This document shows positions 12,101-23,519 of a DNA stretch of 64,000 bases, piece after piece. The stretch lies in the NCBI RefSeq assembly GCF_022458985.1, contig NC_061783.1:836413-900412 (forward strand), written 5' to 3'. A program made the translations under genes and the position numbers. Origin of the DNA: Mugil cephalus (Eukaryota; Chordata; Actinopteri; Mugiliformes; Mugilidae). The notes below the pieces were generated by a model. That model made no database searches and was not told the origin of the DNA. It was given only the letters and a program-made list of their open reading frames with translations. Numbering within the stretch: position 1 is the first letter of the stretch; every line of letters starts with the position of its first letter.

Positions 12101-15100
12101 CTGCCTAGAAAAGCATCAGCAATTGAATAAGACATCAAGAAATACCTCACTACAGAACCAATAGTAATTATGATTAAAACATAAATTTGTTATATATAAA
12201 TTAAGAATTAGTGCTATTGAATAAGACTTTGAAAGGGAAACATAAGCAGGTTAATTAATTTCAGCTACCCCTCATGTGAAGCCAGCATCTCTACTTAATA
12301 TCAAGTTTAAGTTTTACTTAACTTTTGTTAGACAGTTACGCTGCCATATGCCTAGCTGCTGGGGGACCTCCCATGATACACGGAGCACCTGTACTCTTTC
12401 ACTCTCAATTCCTTTGTTTGCCACTCTCTCGGTCTACCAATCAGGCAATTGCTTACTTCTTACTGCTCTTCCTACAGTTTTGCCCCACTGTCTAATCTCA
12501 TTCTGGTGCACATTGTACTTACATTGGTTGTCTAAAACAGAAGGACAATATAGTGTTCAACAAGTCAGTTCTCTTCCACAAACTGAACCCCATGAGGTAC
12601 TTTGGGGAGTATTTTAGGAAGCAGGATGGAGAACGTGGCGCCAAGTAAAAATAAAGTGTAAGTAATGAAGCACCACGTCACAAAGTGCAACAGTTCAACT
12701 CATTAATGAGATATCCAAAAAACAAAGCGCAAACAAGAGCAAAAACCACAAGATAGAACAGGGCTTAAGGGACACACCGTTCTGTTAGAAGAAGATCAAG
12801 AATACGACCATATCCCTGACAACATGAATGGTTACTGACCGCAACTAGTGTTTGAACTTCTCTGTGTCACTGATGTGCTCTAATAGCATGTGCACAACTT
12901 TTGGACTTTCTGACCCAAACACTGCATATAAGTGTTTGTGACATTTGAGTACATTAATATGGCATTAACTTCTGTAAAGGCAATTTTTTTAGACAATTCA
13001 CCCTCTCCAGCAGACTCATCTCCTGGAAGTCAGGGCTGGTGTTAGCCAGGCGTTGCAGTGTGTGTGTCAGGTCAAAATCAGTGCAGAAGTAGAAGCCATC
13101 TGTAGTCAGCACATTGTTAAGCATAGACAGGAAGGTCTTATTCTCCTGAGACTAGAGGAGGAAAGAAAACAAGGCTTTAGTTTTCAGTAAAAGTCATGAC
13201 AATATACATTGTAGAATACATTGTTTAAAAAATACTATATGGGCAGCAAGAAAAGAGCAATAATACACTTTGTTATTCTGTTGACAATAAACCAAGAACT
13301 CTGTTTAATATATGAAAAAAAATCAATGATACTGGTCATTACTGACTCTAGTTTGCCATCAAGTAAGGGATGACCATTTCTGTGCATGAATTTATGTTGA
13401 ACAGACATACAGTTGCCCAAGAAACACTTAGCAGAAAACTGCTCTATTTAATCCCACGTTTTTAATAAATGTGTCTTAAGTCATGCTAACCTGGATCTCT
13501 GAGAGATGCAGCACTGTCTTCTTATAAGAGATCACATCAAAATCCACAGCCTTCCACACAGCATGACCCAAGAGGCTGCCTACATTCCTCTTCCTGGTGA
13601 TGACAATCAGGTACATCCCTGTGGTACAAGATGTCAGTCGTAAGTGTACTGTACAGGTTCCAAGACTAGCTCAAAAGAGCAATGACAACACAGTGCTGTA
13701 GTATCTACCTGCTACCAGACGAATAGTTCCCATGATGCCACAGATGGGTCTTGTGACGGCTGAGGGAGGAACATCCTTTTTACCTAAAGAAGCACCACAG
13801 TGGTTAAAAGGTTAGGACCTCAATGATATGAGTAAAGTTAAATTAAAGAGTTGCATCTTATTACATGATAATTATTATTGCCTATTATTGTTGCCATTCT
13901 CAGCCCTTGTATCTTCCAAATCATTAGACAACCCAGAGATCTCTCATACACTTACAGTTGGGATGTTGTTATGCGATCATTTTGATCAGTATAGTGGCCA
14001 ATCAAAGCACTTTCAAATGAAAGGATTAAGCACGTTTCAAACCTTAACCAAACTTGAACGTATCTGCTGAGCCAATGGGCCAATATACTTTCAGTGTCAA
14101 GCAACAAGCCCACACTGGAGTGACTAGTATGATAGGATCAGGGCTCGGAACGATACTCCATGTTAAAAACCTATTAATGATAGTTGATAAGGATTGGGAC
14201 TGGCATATCCAAAACATACGTTAAACTGAGTAAACTGAAATACACAGCAACAATGGAACACTTGAGATCAGCTAGGCAAGATAATCTGTTAAAGAGATCA
14301 AAGAAGAACAGATTCCTAGCTCTTCAGCTTGTGCAAGACACAACCTTTCAAAACATCAATCAAGAGAGGAAATTATATCAAAATCTGGAAAGCTTTCCAA
14401 ATGAATTCTGTTAAATAAAGGTTTAAACAAAAGTTAAGACCCTATTGGATCAATCACTGGATCACAACAATAACAGCAATAGCTAACATCAATACACAGT
14501 CTTAAGACTCCATTGTTGATTCTTTTGTTATTTACTTTAGTATAAATTAAGTGAAGCCTTTTGCATACAGAGAAGAAAAAATAGCTACATTTTTGGGTTT
14601 GAAGTCTACAAACAAAGCTTCGGCAATTTTGTTTATGTAATGTCACACAGTATCTAAACTTTCAAAGACTTTCTACCTGTGAGGGTCATCTCATTGGAGA
14701 CCCTGTCAATTGCCAGCACAGCATCGGCCCCTTCATCACAAGCCTCAATGAAGAACTTCTCTGGGGTTGTGTGCCTAAGAGAAAACAAGACAGGAGAAAA
14801 TATTTTACATTCAAGTGCTTAGATATTATATATATAAGTTTGCTTGACTTTCTTGAAGACAGGTAATCTCTGATCAGAAAGGCTTCTTGTGTAGTACAGT
14901 AGTTGCTTTGTTTTTAACAGGACACAGATGGTCAAGTCAAAACAACGCTGCATATTTTCCTCATATTATGCAGCATATTGATCACAGCAGCAAATTGGTG
15001 AGTGTGTCATGTGCCGATGGAATTTCTGTTGTGGAAATGTTTACTATTCTTCATTTATCATGCGTGCCTGATGCATGAGATTATCACTGGGTTTTTTTGT

Positions 15101-18100
15101 ACGCAGAGAACAACGAAATATTGTTTCTGATCCGTGGTTTAACTGTCAGAGGGGGTGAGCGTGGCTTTATGTTTAGGGAGGGGAGACAATCCGTTGATCA
15201 TCCTGACCGCCTGAGGAAATTAATCCCTCAAAGAAATTGTTTTGTTGCAGTTCTCATAAAGGACGGTAAAATACAAATAGGATAAAACAACAATGGAAAA
15301 AACAGCAAAAAAATATCAAATTTAAGATGCATAAAAACGAAATATTGCACAAACCACTTAAAATTTGCAGAGGACAGTCACATTAAATTATAGCACAATC
15401 TAAAGTGTTAAGAGTGTTAACAGATGACCAACACTGAGCAGGAGTTCTAACTTTGATGGCTGACTAAGGACAGGAAGGACCTCCTGTGGTGTTGTGAGGT
15501 GCATTTTGATTGAATGAGTCTATTACTGAAGGTCCTCAGACTAGAAGGTGTTGTAAGGTGCATCACTGGCCTTAGAAATACAGAAATATTAATAGAAAAC
15601 CCAGGTCAACGCAGGTCGACACAGGTTTTTCATGCAGTGTGAAGGGGGCTAAAGGCAACCCAGTGTGACTGGGTCACCCACTGGCAGTGGTGAGCAGGTT
15701 AATATAGATACTGCTTATCAGTGTGTTTACCTCGCTGAGATATGGACCAAACACTGGAGGTGGTTTTATAAAACCTTTTGACAAAGAAGAAATCTGACTG
15801 AAACAACCTACAAGTTTTCTGTCAATGTCAAGTGGTTAACATGAACATGTTTCTATCTGCTGGCTCTGGATATTCTGCTTTTTATTTGACTGTAAACTTT
15901 GATTTCCACACAGAGGTCCACATCCCTTGTGTGGAACAAATCATACTACACTAAACCCACAATCATCATCCTTTAATGCATAATTCAACACAAGGCAGTA
16001 ATCAAATGGAGCATCCCTGTATGATTCAACTACACCTGTATGATTCCAGCTAGAGACTTTGTTTCCACTCATCCTCTATCCTGTGATGTTTTCCATCACT
16101 CATCTACTGTCAAACTAAGAACTGTAGGCAAAATACCAAATGAAACAACAAAGTTAGCTATGTGAAATTACTTTCTAGTAACATTAAGTCTGCTTTAGCT
16201 TTACTATAAGGTCATTCTTATCAAGTATTAGAGATTAATGCACAGCTTGAGTAACATGCGGCTTCAGATCACTGCAGCGAGAAAATGGGACCTCCTGTTT
16301 AGCCACACTGATGTTAGCTTAGAGTCATGCCATTAAACATTGATGCTGTACTCAAACAGCCACTCTATTGTTAGTCTCCCATAATCTGGACCAAACAAAA
16401 CATTCCTGTGGTATTCAGAGGCTATTAAGCTACTAAAGGGAACGTTCTGCAGTTTTGTCTATTAACTTCACAAGTTCCTAAAGATGGATTTCACAATTCA
16501 ATTTTCCCACTGTGGGATAAATAAAGGATTATTTTATCTTATAAAGGATTATTTAACAACAATATTCCGGAACACAAAGTCAAGTAAACATTTCAACTGC
16601 TACAACAGAAAAAAGAGCAGGGAGCTTGTCTACCTTGTTAGTCCTTGAACATACAGAAGCCATAACAGAGAAAACACTAGGCTTGTATTTTCCATTCTGT
16701 TCGTTCCTTTACTTTGGTTTTTTCACTTTTACACGCACCAGAACCTCTTCATTTCCAGTTTATCCAAAATATCTGGAAGCTCAAATAGTTGATCCCAGTA
16801 CTGAACTCCTCATGTCACTGGTGTATTGTTGTCTGGCAAGTGTGTGACAAGCCATAAGTAAACACTGACCTGCCGGCATAAATACACATTCTTGAACAGA
16901 AATGTAGAAAGAAAGGGGTCTTTTAATGGCAGGTTCAGCTTGAAAACCCTGCCAAATGGCTCTCATTTTCAGACCACAGCTATTAGCCTTTACCTTCATG
17001 CAAATTGAGTTACCACCAGCGTACATCAAGTCTCAAATGCCACTTGCTGGCCAAGCACTCAGGTGGTGCAGAAAACCCTCCTCCCCTTCACCTGAGGCAC
17101 CAGGATCACACTGGATAGTCATTATAATCATTTTCAATCATTGATAATCATTTTTTTGAGATGGAGAATATTCCAGACGGTATTTGTCATTGTTTTGGAT
17201 TGTAGGATTAGTGTTAACATATTTACATAATGCAAGCATGTTAACGCCACTTCAGCGTTGATAAGACTATTAAACACTCAAAGCAGGTGGTCTGAAAGCT
17301 AGCTCGACTTTCCCTACCCACAAAGTTTTTGCCACTGAACACGGTAAGAACTGAGTGTGGCTACACCAAGCACATTCAGAACATATTAAAATGCATGATT
17401 AATAATAGCAATTAAATATTGTAATCGGTTGTCTGCTCCTTCTTTTTTATTTTAAAAAGCCATTTTTTTTAAAAGTGAGTTCTTATTTAAGAATATCATT
17501 TCCCACAGTACCAAATTTACTTCAAAGTGAAACTTTTATTTTCATAAATCATTCATTTAATACTATGCACTTAGAGTTGTATGTAACAGCTCATAACATG
17601 TCATCTCCGTAACCCAGGCGGGAAGGCAGTATTTTAGATTGTCAGGCAAACAGACAGGTAGGACGGATCGGCTCATGTTAGGTCAAGTGTAAGAACCAGG
17701 GTGTGTCTGGAAAAGTACAGAGCTGTCAGCTAATGTTAAGTGTCATCGATTCATTTGTGTTCGGTTCACTGGAAGATAAGTGAGCTTCGTTAAGTAAGTC
17801 AACAGAGTTCAAGTGCAGCGTACGTTTCAATATGTGCGGAAGAAACTGACACCGGATCTTCTTAGAATAATATGCGACGTAGCCATAAACAAGCGTCTAC
17901 TGCTAGCTAGGTTAACTGACTTTCTGCCTCTCGCTGCTCGCTATAAAGCCGATGCCCCTCGTCAGGGCGAATCGTGGTAAATCTGACAGCCACGTACACA
18001 TCCTGCTAACTCTACATGTTCGTGCTAAAGCTATATTCTTCATAATGAATGAGACTGGACTGAAACTTGACGGGTTCTCTCCACCAGTCGATCTTGTCGG

Positions 18101-18287
18101 TAAACTTCAGCCGCTGTTCCATCAACCCAAACACTACTTCTGGCCTTCCGTTCCCGTTCAGCCTCAGCCATAAGCTGCTCCTCGTGTTTGTTTTTAAATA
18201 GCGTAGGGAATAAAGAGAGTCCAGAGAATATTGACTAAAATACATGGAGGCTACTTACAAATTGTATCGCTCATAGACGGTCGCCAT
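6116..18287 (-). CDS. sacm1l: Phosphatidylinositol-3-phosphatase SAC1, complete gene (20 coding exons)
   Basis: Minus-strand exons, in order: 18259-18287, 14677-14774, 13709-13783, 13491-13618, 13002-13151, 12045-12104, 11933-11966, 11734-11835, 11403-11488, 11189-11275, 11011-11079, 10835-10914, 9709-9807, 9487-9625, 8315-8384, 8135-8207, 7938-8031, 7626-7718, 7478-7535, 6116-6252. They total 1761 nt with every phase consistent, giving 586 aa (human about 587). The catalytic P-loop [12 protein letters not shown] gives a CX5R(T) site with Cys388. Two hydrophobic segments near 521-542 and 549-570 anchor the C-terminus, which ends KEKMD. Known: an integral ER/Golgi lipid phosphatase that dephosphorylates PI4P and other monophosphoinositides. 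All introns are GT-AG except the one after exon 9 (GC-AG). The start is the only ATG in exon 1 ([10 protein letters not shown]). Confidence 0.97.
8600..9060. repeat. Interspersed repeat with long inverted ends
   Basis: The ends form an imperfect inverted repeat. The left end, at about 8608-8660, reads caactgaacttatagagttt; the right end carries the reverse complement (aaactctacaagtcaagttg, about 9010-9032). The 'aagaagctacttggatgag' wording is a familiar teleost repeat. It lies in a sacm1l intron. A related half-copy is at about 44850-45060. Confidence 0.6.
9487..9625 (-). CDS. sacm1l: sacm1l exon 14, catalytic exon
   Basis: This 139-nt exon encodes residues 366-412 and carries the whole phosphatase P-loop, Cys388 to Arg394, in CMDCLDRT. 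The nucleophilic Cys, the Asp residues and the Arg are intact, so the enzyme should be active. Shown separately because it decides function. Confidence 0.95.
11401..11402 (-). other. sacm1l: Non-canonical GC splice donor in sacm1l
   Basis: The exon ends with codons for ASFVQ followed by gcaagt instead of gtaagt. The next exon starts acgcgtggc (TRG) in phase, and no nearby GT gives the right frame. This is the consensus GC-AG donor, CAG|GCAAGT. Confidence 0.85.
12276..12560. repeat. Possible LINE-type repeat fragment in a sacm1l intron
   Basis: The open frame at 12276-12617 has no recognisable domain. The nucleotide wording, 'gccatatgcctagctgctgg' then 'gggacctcccatgatacac', resembles the internal part of the same fish repeat family as 655-865. 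Assignment from memory only. Confidence 0.4.
14775..18258 (-). other. sacm1l: sacm1l intron 1
   Basis: A 3.5-kb intron between the 29-nt first coding exon and exon 2. At about 16480-16550 it holds a LINE-like tail (cccactgtgggataaataaa then tandem ggattatttt). Around 15460-15590 is a low-confidence repeat. No other gene seen. Confidence 0.7.
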
Positions 18288-18420
18288 CTTCGCTCCGTCT
18301 ACCTGACCTCAGTGACGACAGCAGGGAGACGAGGAGCTCTGCGCGTTGCCAGATACGTAATGAAAAAGCCGTAGATGCGTAGATAGGCAATTGCTGAAAA
18401 TGCAGCTTTCCGCTCCGGCC
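18288..18420 (-). promoter_or_regulatory. sacm1l: Probable sacm1l promoter and 5' UTR
   Basis: CpG-richer sequence directly upstream of the sacm1l ATG, without a TATA box. Consistent with a housekeeping promoter; the start site is not determined. Confidence 0.4.
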
Positions 18421-19023
18421 TAATGTAACCTGGCTCCCCCAAAAGGCGCAATGATGGGTGGTACTTGTAGTTCAAGCCTGTAAGGTCCCAACAATAGACT
18501 TCATGTTAGTACACGTTATAACATTTGTTATCTAAAACAGGACGTGACATTATGATGACTATGCCTACCGCAGAATAGTATGAATAAATAGATAGATAAA
18601 TACATTCAGCGTCTAACACTTCTTTGTAACTGGTGGAGGTAGAGCACAGCACAATATTAACCCTTATATACTGTTCTGTTCGGGTCCAGTTTGACCGGTT
18701 TTGACATTTGACAGCAGTAACATACCCTAAACGTTTTTCTTTTCTAATGAAAGTTGATGACTTTTCCTAAAGTGACCCAAAATATGCAAACATGAAAATA
18801 TTTGAAAATGTTATACTTTTGTACAGGTGCTGCAACTTTTTGTCCACTGAGGCTGTCTCTGGTCAAACGTGAAAATTGAAAATATATATATATATATATA
18901 TATTTCTGCACTTTCTATACACAGAAAGAACTAACAAAGATTAAAATCTGGGCATGTTTTGCAATCAACTGATTGCCCAGAACTTGTATGTAGTGAATCC
19001 TGACAAACACCATTCAGGCATAA

Positions 19024-19054
<31 letters not shown>

Positions 19055-19551
19055 CCTAAACAGAAAGCTTGTGTCTGTGTCAGGCTGCATCATGTTGGGG
19101 ATGGCCGCTGACATCAAAGAGCTATGGGGTGGGAGCGCCTGGTCTGGTCTGGGTGGTTTTTCCAGCAGAACACTGAATTATCACAATATGGTCAATGTTA
19201 TCTACTTCTCTGTATGCAGCCATTGCAATAACTGAAATTGTTATATTGTTCTCTTCAGAACTACTATACTTCATGAAAAAAAAAAATGCTTTGGTGTTTT
19301 AAACTAACCTGTCAACACATACAAGTCACACAGTATCTTAGCTGTTCCTAGGACTGAACTTTTCTGGTCAGAGCATAAACATACTGCATCTGATGTTTAG
19401 AGGGGCTTGGTAGCCAATTTTGCAAGGGATGGGATAATTATATCTTCTCCTTGACCAGTCCCTTCTTATGATAGCAGTTGTCATTTGCAGATGTCGGAAC
19501 ACTGGGCTAGTAGTTAAATTATGTTAGATGTTGGGTTTCACATTGTCCTGG

Positions 19552-19587
19552 TCAGGTCTGACCTGATCCAGATCAGGTCAGACCTGA
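19552..19587. repeat. Perfect 17-bp inverted repeat with 2-nt loop
   Basis: Arms 19552-19568 and 19571-19587 are exact reverse complements. Each arm is itself nearly palindromic and carries AGGTCA-type hexamers: TGACCT at 19559-19564 and AGGTCA at 19575-19580. No coding or element context explains it. Confidence 0.9.
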
Positions 19588-20149
19588 TGGATCTGTCAGG
19601 TTGGTCACGCCTACAGGAGCAACACCTTTTTAAAACAACATGTCACTCCTCTGAAAAAGACTGCAGATGACAGTCGAAACGTGTCAGGTATTTAAAATCT
19701 TAAGTACCCATTTGTCTTACCAAAAGAATCAAACACCATTATTGTATAATTGTGTCTCTTCTTCCACTTCAAAACTCTGTCATTTATCCTTCGAACAAAA
19801 TGACACAGCACTTATTTTATGATTTGTGATTGTGGAACAATCAATCAACAAGTCTAAGTATAAGTCTAAGTATGTGCCTTATTTATTATCTTTATTTATG
19901 TATTAACTTTAACTTTTATTTTATCTATTTTACTTGTTCAACTGCAGTTCCTGAAAAGAAGTCGGTGGTGTGTTTGCATTATTTGTATTGTAATAGGATA
20001 TGTTAATGACGAAGTTGGAAGTTGTTGTATGTTGTTTGTCTCTTCTTATGTACTCAATGCTTCTTCTTATCAATAGCTTCAAAAAAGCAAGAGTGCTGTT
20101 CTAAGAGGGACATTTTTTGGTGATCCTTGATTACGGATATAGACTGGAA

Positions 20150-20560
20150 AAGATCATGGTGGTTACCCCACAAATATTGCATTTCTAATAAAGTTAAAGA
20201 AATTCAGTTTAAACTTCTACATAATATATACTACCACGAACAGTTCCTTTGCAAAGTTTTCTGATATTGACTCCTGTTGCTCATTTTGTAACCATGGAAC
20301 TGAAATTGCTTCCCCTATGTTTTTTGAGTGCCCTGTTTACCAAACGTTCTGGGCAGATTTGAATTTGCATCTCCTTCATACCCTTAATGTAACACACTCA
20401 TTCAATTTGAAAGATATTATCTTTTATTTCGATTTTCCACAAAACAACACCCTAGAATTCGTCACTGTTCTCAAAAAAAAAAAAAAAAGCTTCTTCTTTT
20501 TAGGGATGTACCTGGAAAGAAGAGACAAAGCACAAGGCAAGACGCATTTGGACACTGAGG
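20150..20560 (+). mobile_element. L1-type LINE relic (C-terminal end of ORF2)
   Basis: Broken plus-strand translation resembles the end of an L1-clade ORF2: ISNKVKEIQFKLLHNIYY, then after a stop CCSFCNHGTEIASPMFFECP and YQTFW. This is the CCHC-like zf-RVT region typical of L1/Tx1 elements. Frames are interrupted, so it is dead. Confidence 0.75.
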
Positions 20561-20759
20561 TCGTGTGGTCTTGAGGTCTTGAGTTTTGCTTCCACAAGGC
20601 GACAGGAAATATGGACAATTTTCTGCAGCTGTGGGGACATGACCATATCTTATGCCAGGTGACGGAGGGAATGCTACAAATGGAGGACTGTCTAGCTATC
20701 TGAGAATGAACCATTTTTATTTTTAATTTTTGTAAATAAAGTCCTTTTAAAATCAAGTC

Positions 20760-20760
<1 letters not shown>

Positions 20761-20790
<30 letters not shown>

Positions 20791-20803
20791 CTTCTTCTTC
20801 TTT
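20761..20803. repeat. (CTT)n microsatellite
   Basis: About fourteen uninterrupted CTT units, directly after an aaataaa-containing LINE-like 3' end. Confidence 0.95.
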
Positions 20804-21105
20804 CTTTTTCAACTTTGATGCCAGCTACTGGTCGTATCGCTGCCCTCCGCAGGATCTAGTTTGGTTTATATCTATATATAAATATCTCTATAAACACACA
20901 CTGTATTTTTTTTCATTGTATTAAACTCTAGCGATGATCCGTCCTTTTGTCTCATTTCCGTATAGAGGTCTAGTTGCAAAATTCTAAACAACATGATATA
21001 TTAATAGGTGACCCGTGTCTGCCAACATATTTTCTCTCAATCCAAGAAAATATATTTTTTCTTTTCTAAAAAGGCAATATTCTGGGCACCACATCCGGAG
21101 CCCCG

Positions 21106-21140
21106 TATATAAAGCGTGTCCAGACTCCCGTTCCTTCTCT
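21106..21140 (+). promoter_or_regulatory. TATA box with pyrimidine initiator upstream of snoRNA host gene
   Basis: TATATAAAG at 21106-21114 is followed about 20-25 nt later by a pyrimidine-rich ttccttctct tract (21131-21140), as in 5'-TOP genes. A second candidate 5'-TOP start, cttttctc, is at 21371, just before the first donor. Which start is used is not resolved. Confidence 0.4.
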
Positions 21141-21777
21141 CGGTGACGGTACTCGATGCGATGGCAAGTCAATATGATGTCTGGCTATTTATTGAATTGA
21201 ATAAGTCGAAAAAAATGGATAGTAGAAATAATAAAAGCTAGTCTTGTGGTTAAATGTAATTCAGCACAATGCTGTTGTGCCGTGGCAAAAATGGGAAACT
21301 AGGGCGTTTTCATCCCCTGCTCTACACGTGGCATGGCGACGAGAGCGCTAATGGAGGCACAAGAACCGGACTTTTCTCAATAGACCGTTAAGTCTCCTCC
21401 GAGCGTAGTGAGCTCAAGGTAAGGCTTCCAACATACTTGTGAAGATCTATTTTAGTAACTCGAAAAGTAATACACAATGTCAGTATAAAATGGCACTAAA
21501 TATTGGCTGCAATATTTCAAAACATGCAGAACATGCAAACTGTTATACCACCGCTAATTGAATCTACAAACAAGTGAACAGCTCTACTTGTGCAGAGTTG
21601 CATTTTGGGGTTTAAATGAATACTGTATTTTTTCTAAATAAAAAAAAATGTCTACACTTACTGTTTTAGGATCACACATGGAGGGATGCAGAACGAGTGA
21701 GTGGAGTTACCTGCAGCCATAACCTGATGGTAAGCATTGAGATGGAGTCATTAGGTGATGCTGTAAAGGGAAAAAAA

Positions 21778-21847
21778 AGCTATGATGACACACAAGACTA
21801 GAGTCTCTGACTATACAATGAAGCTCTTTCACAGTGCACTGAACTTG
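21778..21847 (+). ncRNA. C/D box snoRNA, SNORD52-like copy 1
   Basis: C box ATGATGA at 21782-21788, D' box CTGA at 21807-21810, D box CTGA at 21839-21842. The element before D', gactagagtct, is complementary to the 28S rRNA segment gactctagtc, the remembered target region of SNORD52. The terminal stem is weak (aag/ctt). It sits in its own intron, between exons ending 21729 and starting 21866. Confidence 0.8.
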
Positions 21848-22003
21848 TATATTATTGCTTTTCAGTCCAGACTGCAACAATCAGAGCGTGTGCTAATACT
21901 GTGTTCTGTGTACTCAGATGTTTTAAAATGTGGGTGACTAAGAGGAGATGGCTTGGATGGGTAAGACTGGATATTCTGACTTTTTTTTATTTTTTTTTAA
22001 TTC

Positions 22004-22078
22004 TTGTGGAATGATGAATTCATAGACTAGAGTCTCTGATAAAAGCATGAAGTTGTTTTCACAGTGCACTGACCACAA
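22004..22078 (+). ncRNA. C/D box snoRNA, SNORD52-like copy 2
   Basis: C box ATGATGA at 22011-22017, D' CTGA at 22036-22039, D box CTGA at 22069-22072. A perfect 6-bp terminal stem (ttgtgg at 22004-22009 with ccacaa at 22073-22078) frames it. The D' guide (gactagagtct) and the D-side segment (ttcacagtgca) are identical to those of copy 1, so it is a duplicate in the next intron. Confidence 0.88.
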
Positions 22079-22785
22079 AACCACACCAGTGAATGCCACT
22101 ATTTAATGCTTTAGACCTGAAATCACTGCTGGGCAATTTTCATGATGTCCTTTGATGTTTTTACCGGTTTCCAATATCAAATCTGTTTTGCGTAATTTTG
22201 ACAGCGAGGATGGACTTGATGATTCCTGTCAAGTTTAGATTTGAATAACATGAATAAAATTTGAGTCATGTAGGTGGTAGTTTGTTAATGTTGCTGCTTC
22301 CACCTCAGTAAACGGTGGTGAAGTTACAAATTACCGAGTCTCCAGAGATTTTCTTTTACCGCCTTTCTCAGCTTGAAGTTCAGAGGCTGACGACCATAAT
22401 ATCAAAATGCATTGGTGTGGTTTCTGAATTTATATACATTTTTATATACATATTGCATGTTGTGGTAGTAATGGGAAAACTGTTTCATCCACAGACTGGA
22501 GGCCTTTGCTGTGTCTCTTCCAGATCTGTAAGTACCATTTGTGAAACTGGAAAAACACTACTACTTTTTTTGCCGGCTGAGAAATTGATTATTCCAGTCA
22601 GTAAAGGCGGCACTGAGATTGGCAATAACAATTTAAAATCTCTGTGCAGAGTTTCATACATCTGACCAGGAAATCATGTGCACAAAGAGTGCAAGCAATG
22701 TGCAATCCCAGGCCCTTTAATGCAGTGAGTTGTTGTGAATGCAGGGTCCTTTCTCATGGCAAGCTGTAGCATTCTCCGAGTCTGG

Positions 22786-22851
22786 TCAATGATGATGCAA
22801 TTATCGGTTCGACTGATATTAACTGATGTTTACTCGCAGCGCACTGAGACA
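22786..22851 (+). ncRNA. C/D box snoRNA, SNORD48-like
   Basis: C box ATGATGA at 22789-22795, D' CTGA at 22813-22816, C'-like ctgatgt at 22823-22829 and D box CTGA at 22844-22847. A short gtc/gac stem flanks it. The segment before the D box, cgcagcgc, matches remembered SNORD48, as does the C' block. The D' guide differs from human. It lies in the intron before the last host-gene exon. Confidence 0.65.
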
Positions 22852-23494
22852 CTTGGACTGTTGCAGCTTCTCTTGAATTTAGATTTCGCACAACACTGTC
22901 AATGAAATCACTACTTGGGTATGAGAGTGGCAGCCCAATGTGGATGACACTGGGCATTTAATGCAGGTTGAATTTTGTGATGTCAAACTTCTTAGAATGA
23001 AGTGTTTCGTACAGTGCCATTTAAAATTTAGACTAGGGCTGTCAAAGTAGGTAACTAATCGATATGCCTTTGACTACCTCCAGTTTTGGGCATTGGGAAG
23101 TGATGAGTAGTGCTGTGCTTCTCTAAGCAGAAATGGCATACTTGGCTCTAAAGCCCTGTGATATGACTTCTGACAAAAACAAGGTCACCTACATTCACTG
23201 TTGACTGGAACCAAGTCCCACATTCTAACCTATTGTAAGATTGTGAAATACCACAGAGTTGACACTAAAATTTAATGTCTTTCACAGGTGCAGAGCTTCC
23301 AAGCGGCTACTCGCAGCTTCGAAGATGGTTCATCCAAGTAACTGATGTGTTCTCATACTTTTTGAGTTGACCTCTTAAAACAGACCTTTCAAGATGTGAA
23401 TATTGAGCTTTTGAAATACTCCCTGTTCTGGACAATGTGTACAATCAAATGTTCTGAAGCACTGTGTAAATGGGAGTGTATTAAAACAAATGTT

Positions 23495-23500
23495 AATAAA
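23495..23500 (+). terminator. Poly(A) signal of snoRNA host gene
   Basis: AATAAA in the last exon, about 210 nt after its acceptor at 23287. Position fits transcript end near 23520. Confidence 0.55.
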
Positions 23501-23519
23501 AGATTGTCTACTAAACCTT

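Larger units (their letters stand above)
18420..21100. other. Repeat-rich spacer between sacm1l and the snoRNA host gene
   Basis: Contains a (TA)n run at 18881-18902, a 29-nt poly(T) at 19026-19054, the hairpin at 19552-19587, a dead LINE at 20150-20560 and a (CTT)n microsatellite at 20761-20803. No supported gene. Confidence 0.6.

Noticed and set aside
12276-12617. 113-codon plus-strand open frame
   Set aside because: Lies in a sacm1l intron, has no domain, and its DNA looks like a fish LINE-type repeat.
15097-15285. 62-codon frame in sacm1l intron 1
   Set aside because: No recognisable domain, no splice context.
20424-20756. 110-codon minus-strand frame
   Set aside because: Antisense of a dead LINE end; no homology.
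22315-22665. 116-codon open frame within the snoRNA host gene
   Set aside because: Crosses the predicted exon 22495-22527 and its splice sites; composition is not protein-like. The host gene appears non-coding.
23098-23180. Possible fourth C/D snoRNA (gtgatgag ... ttctgac)
   Set aside because: C- and D-like boxes are present but there is no terminal stem and no recognised guide.
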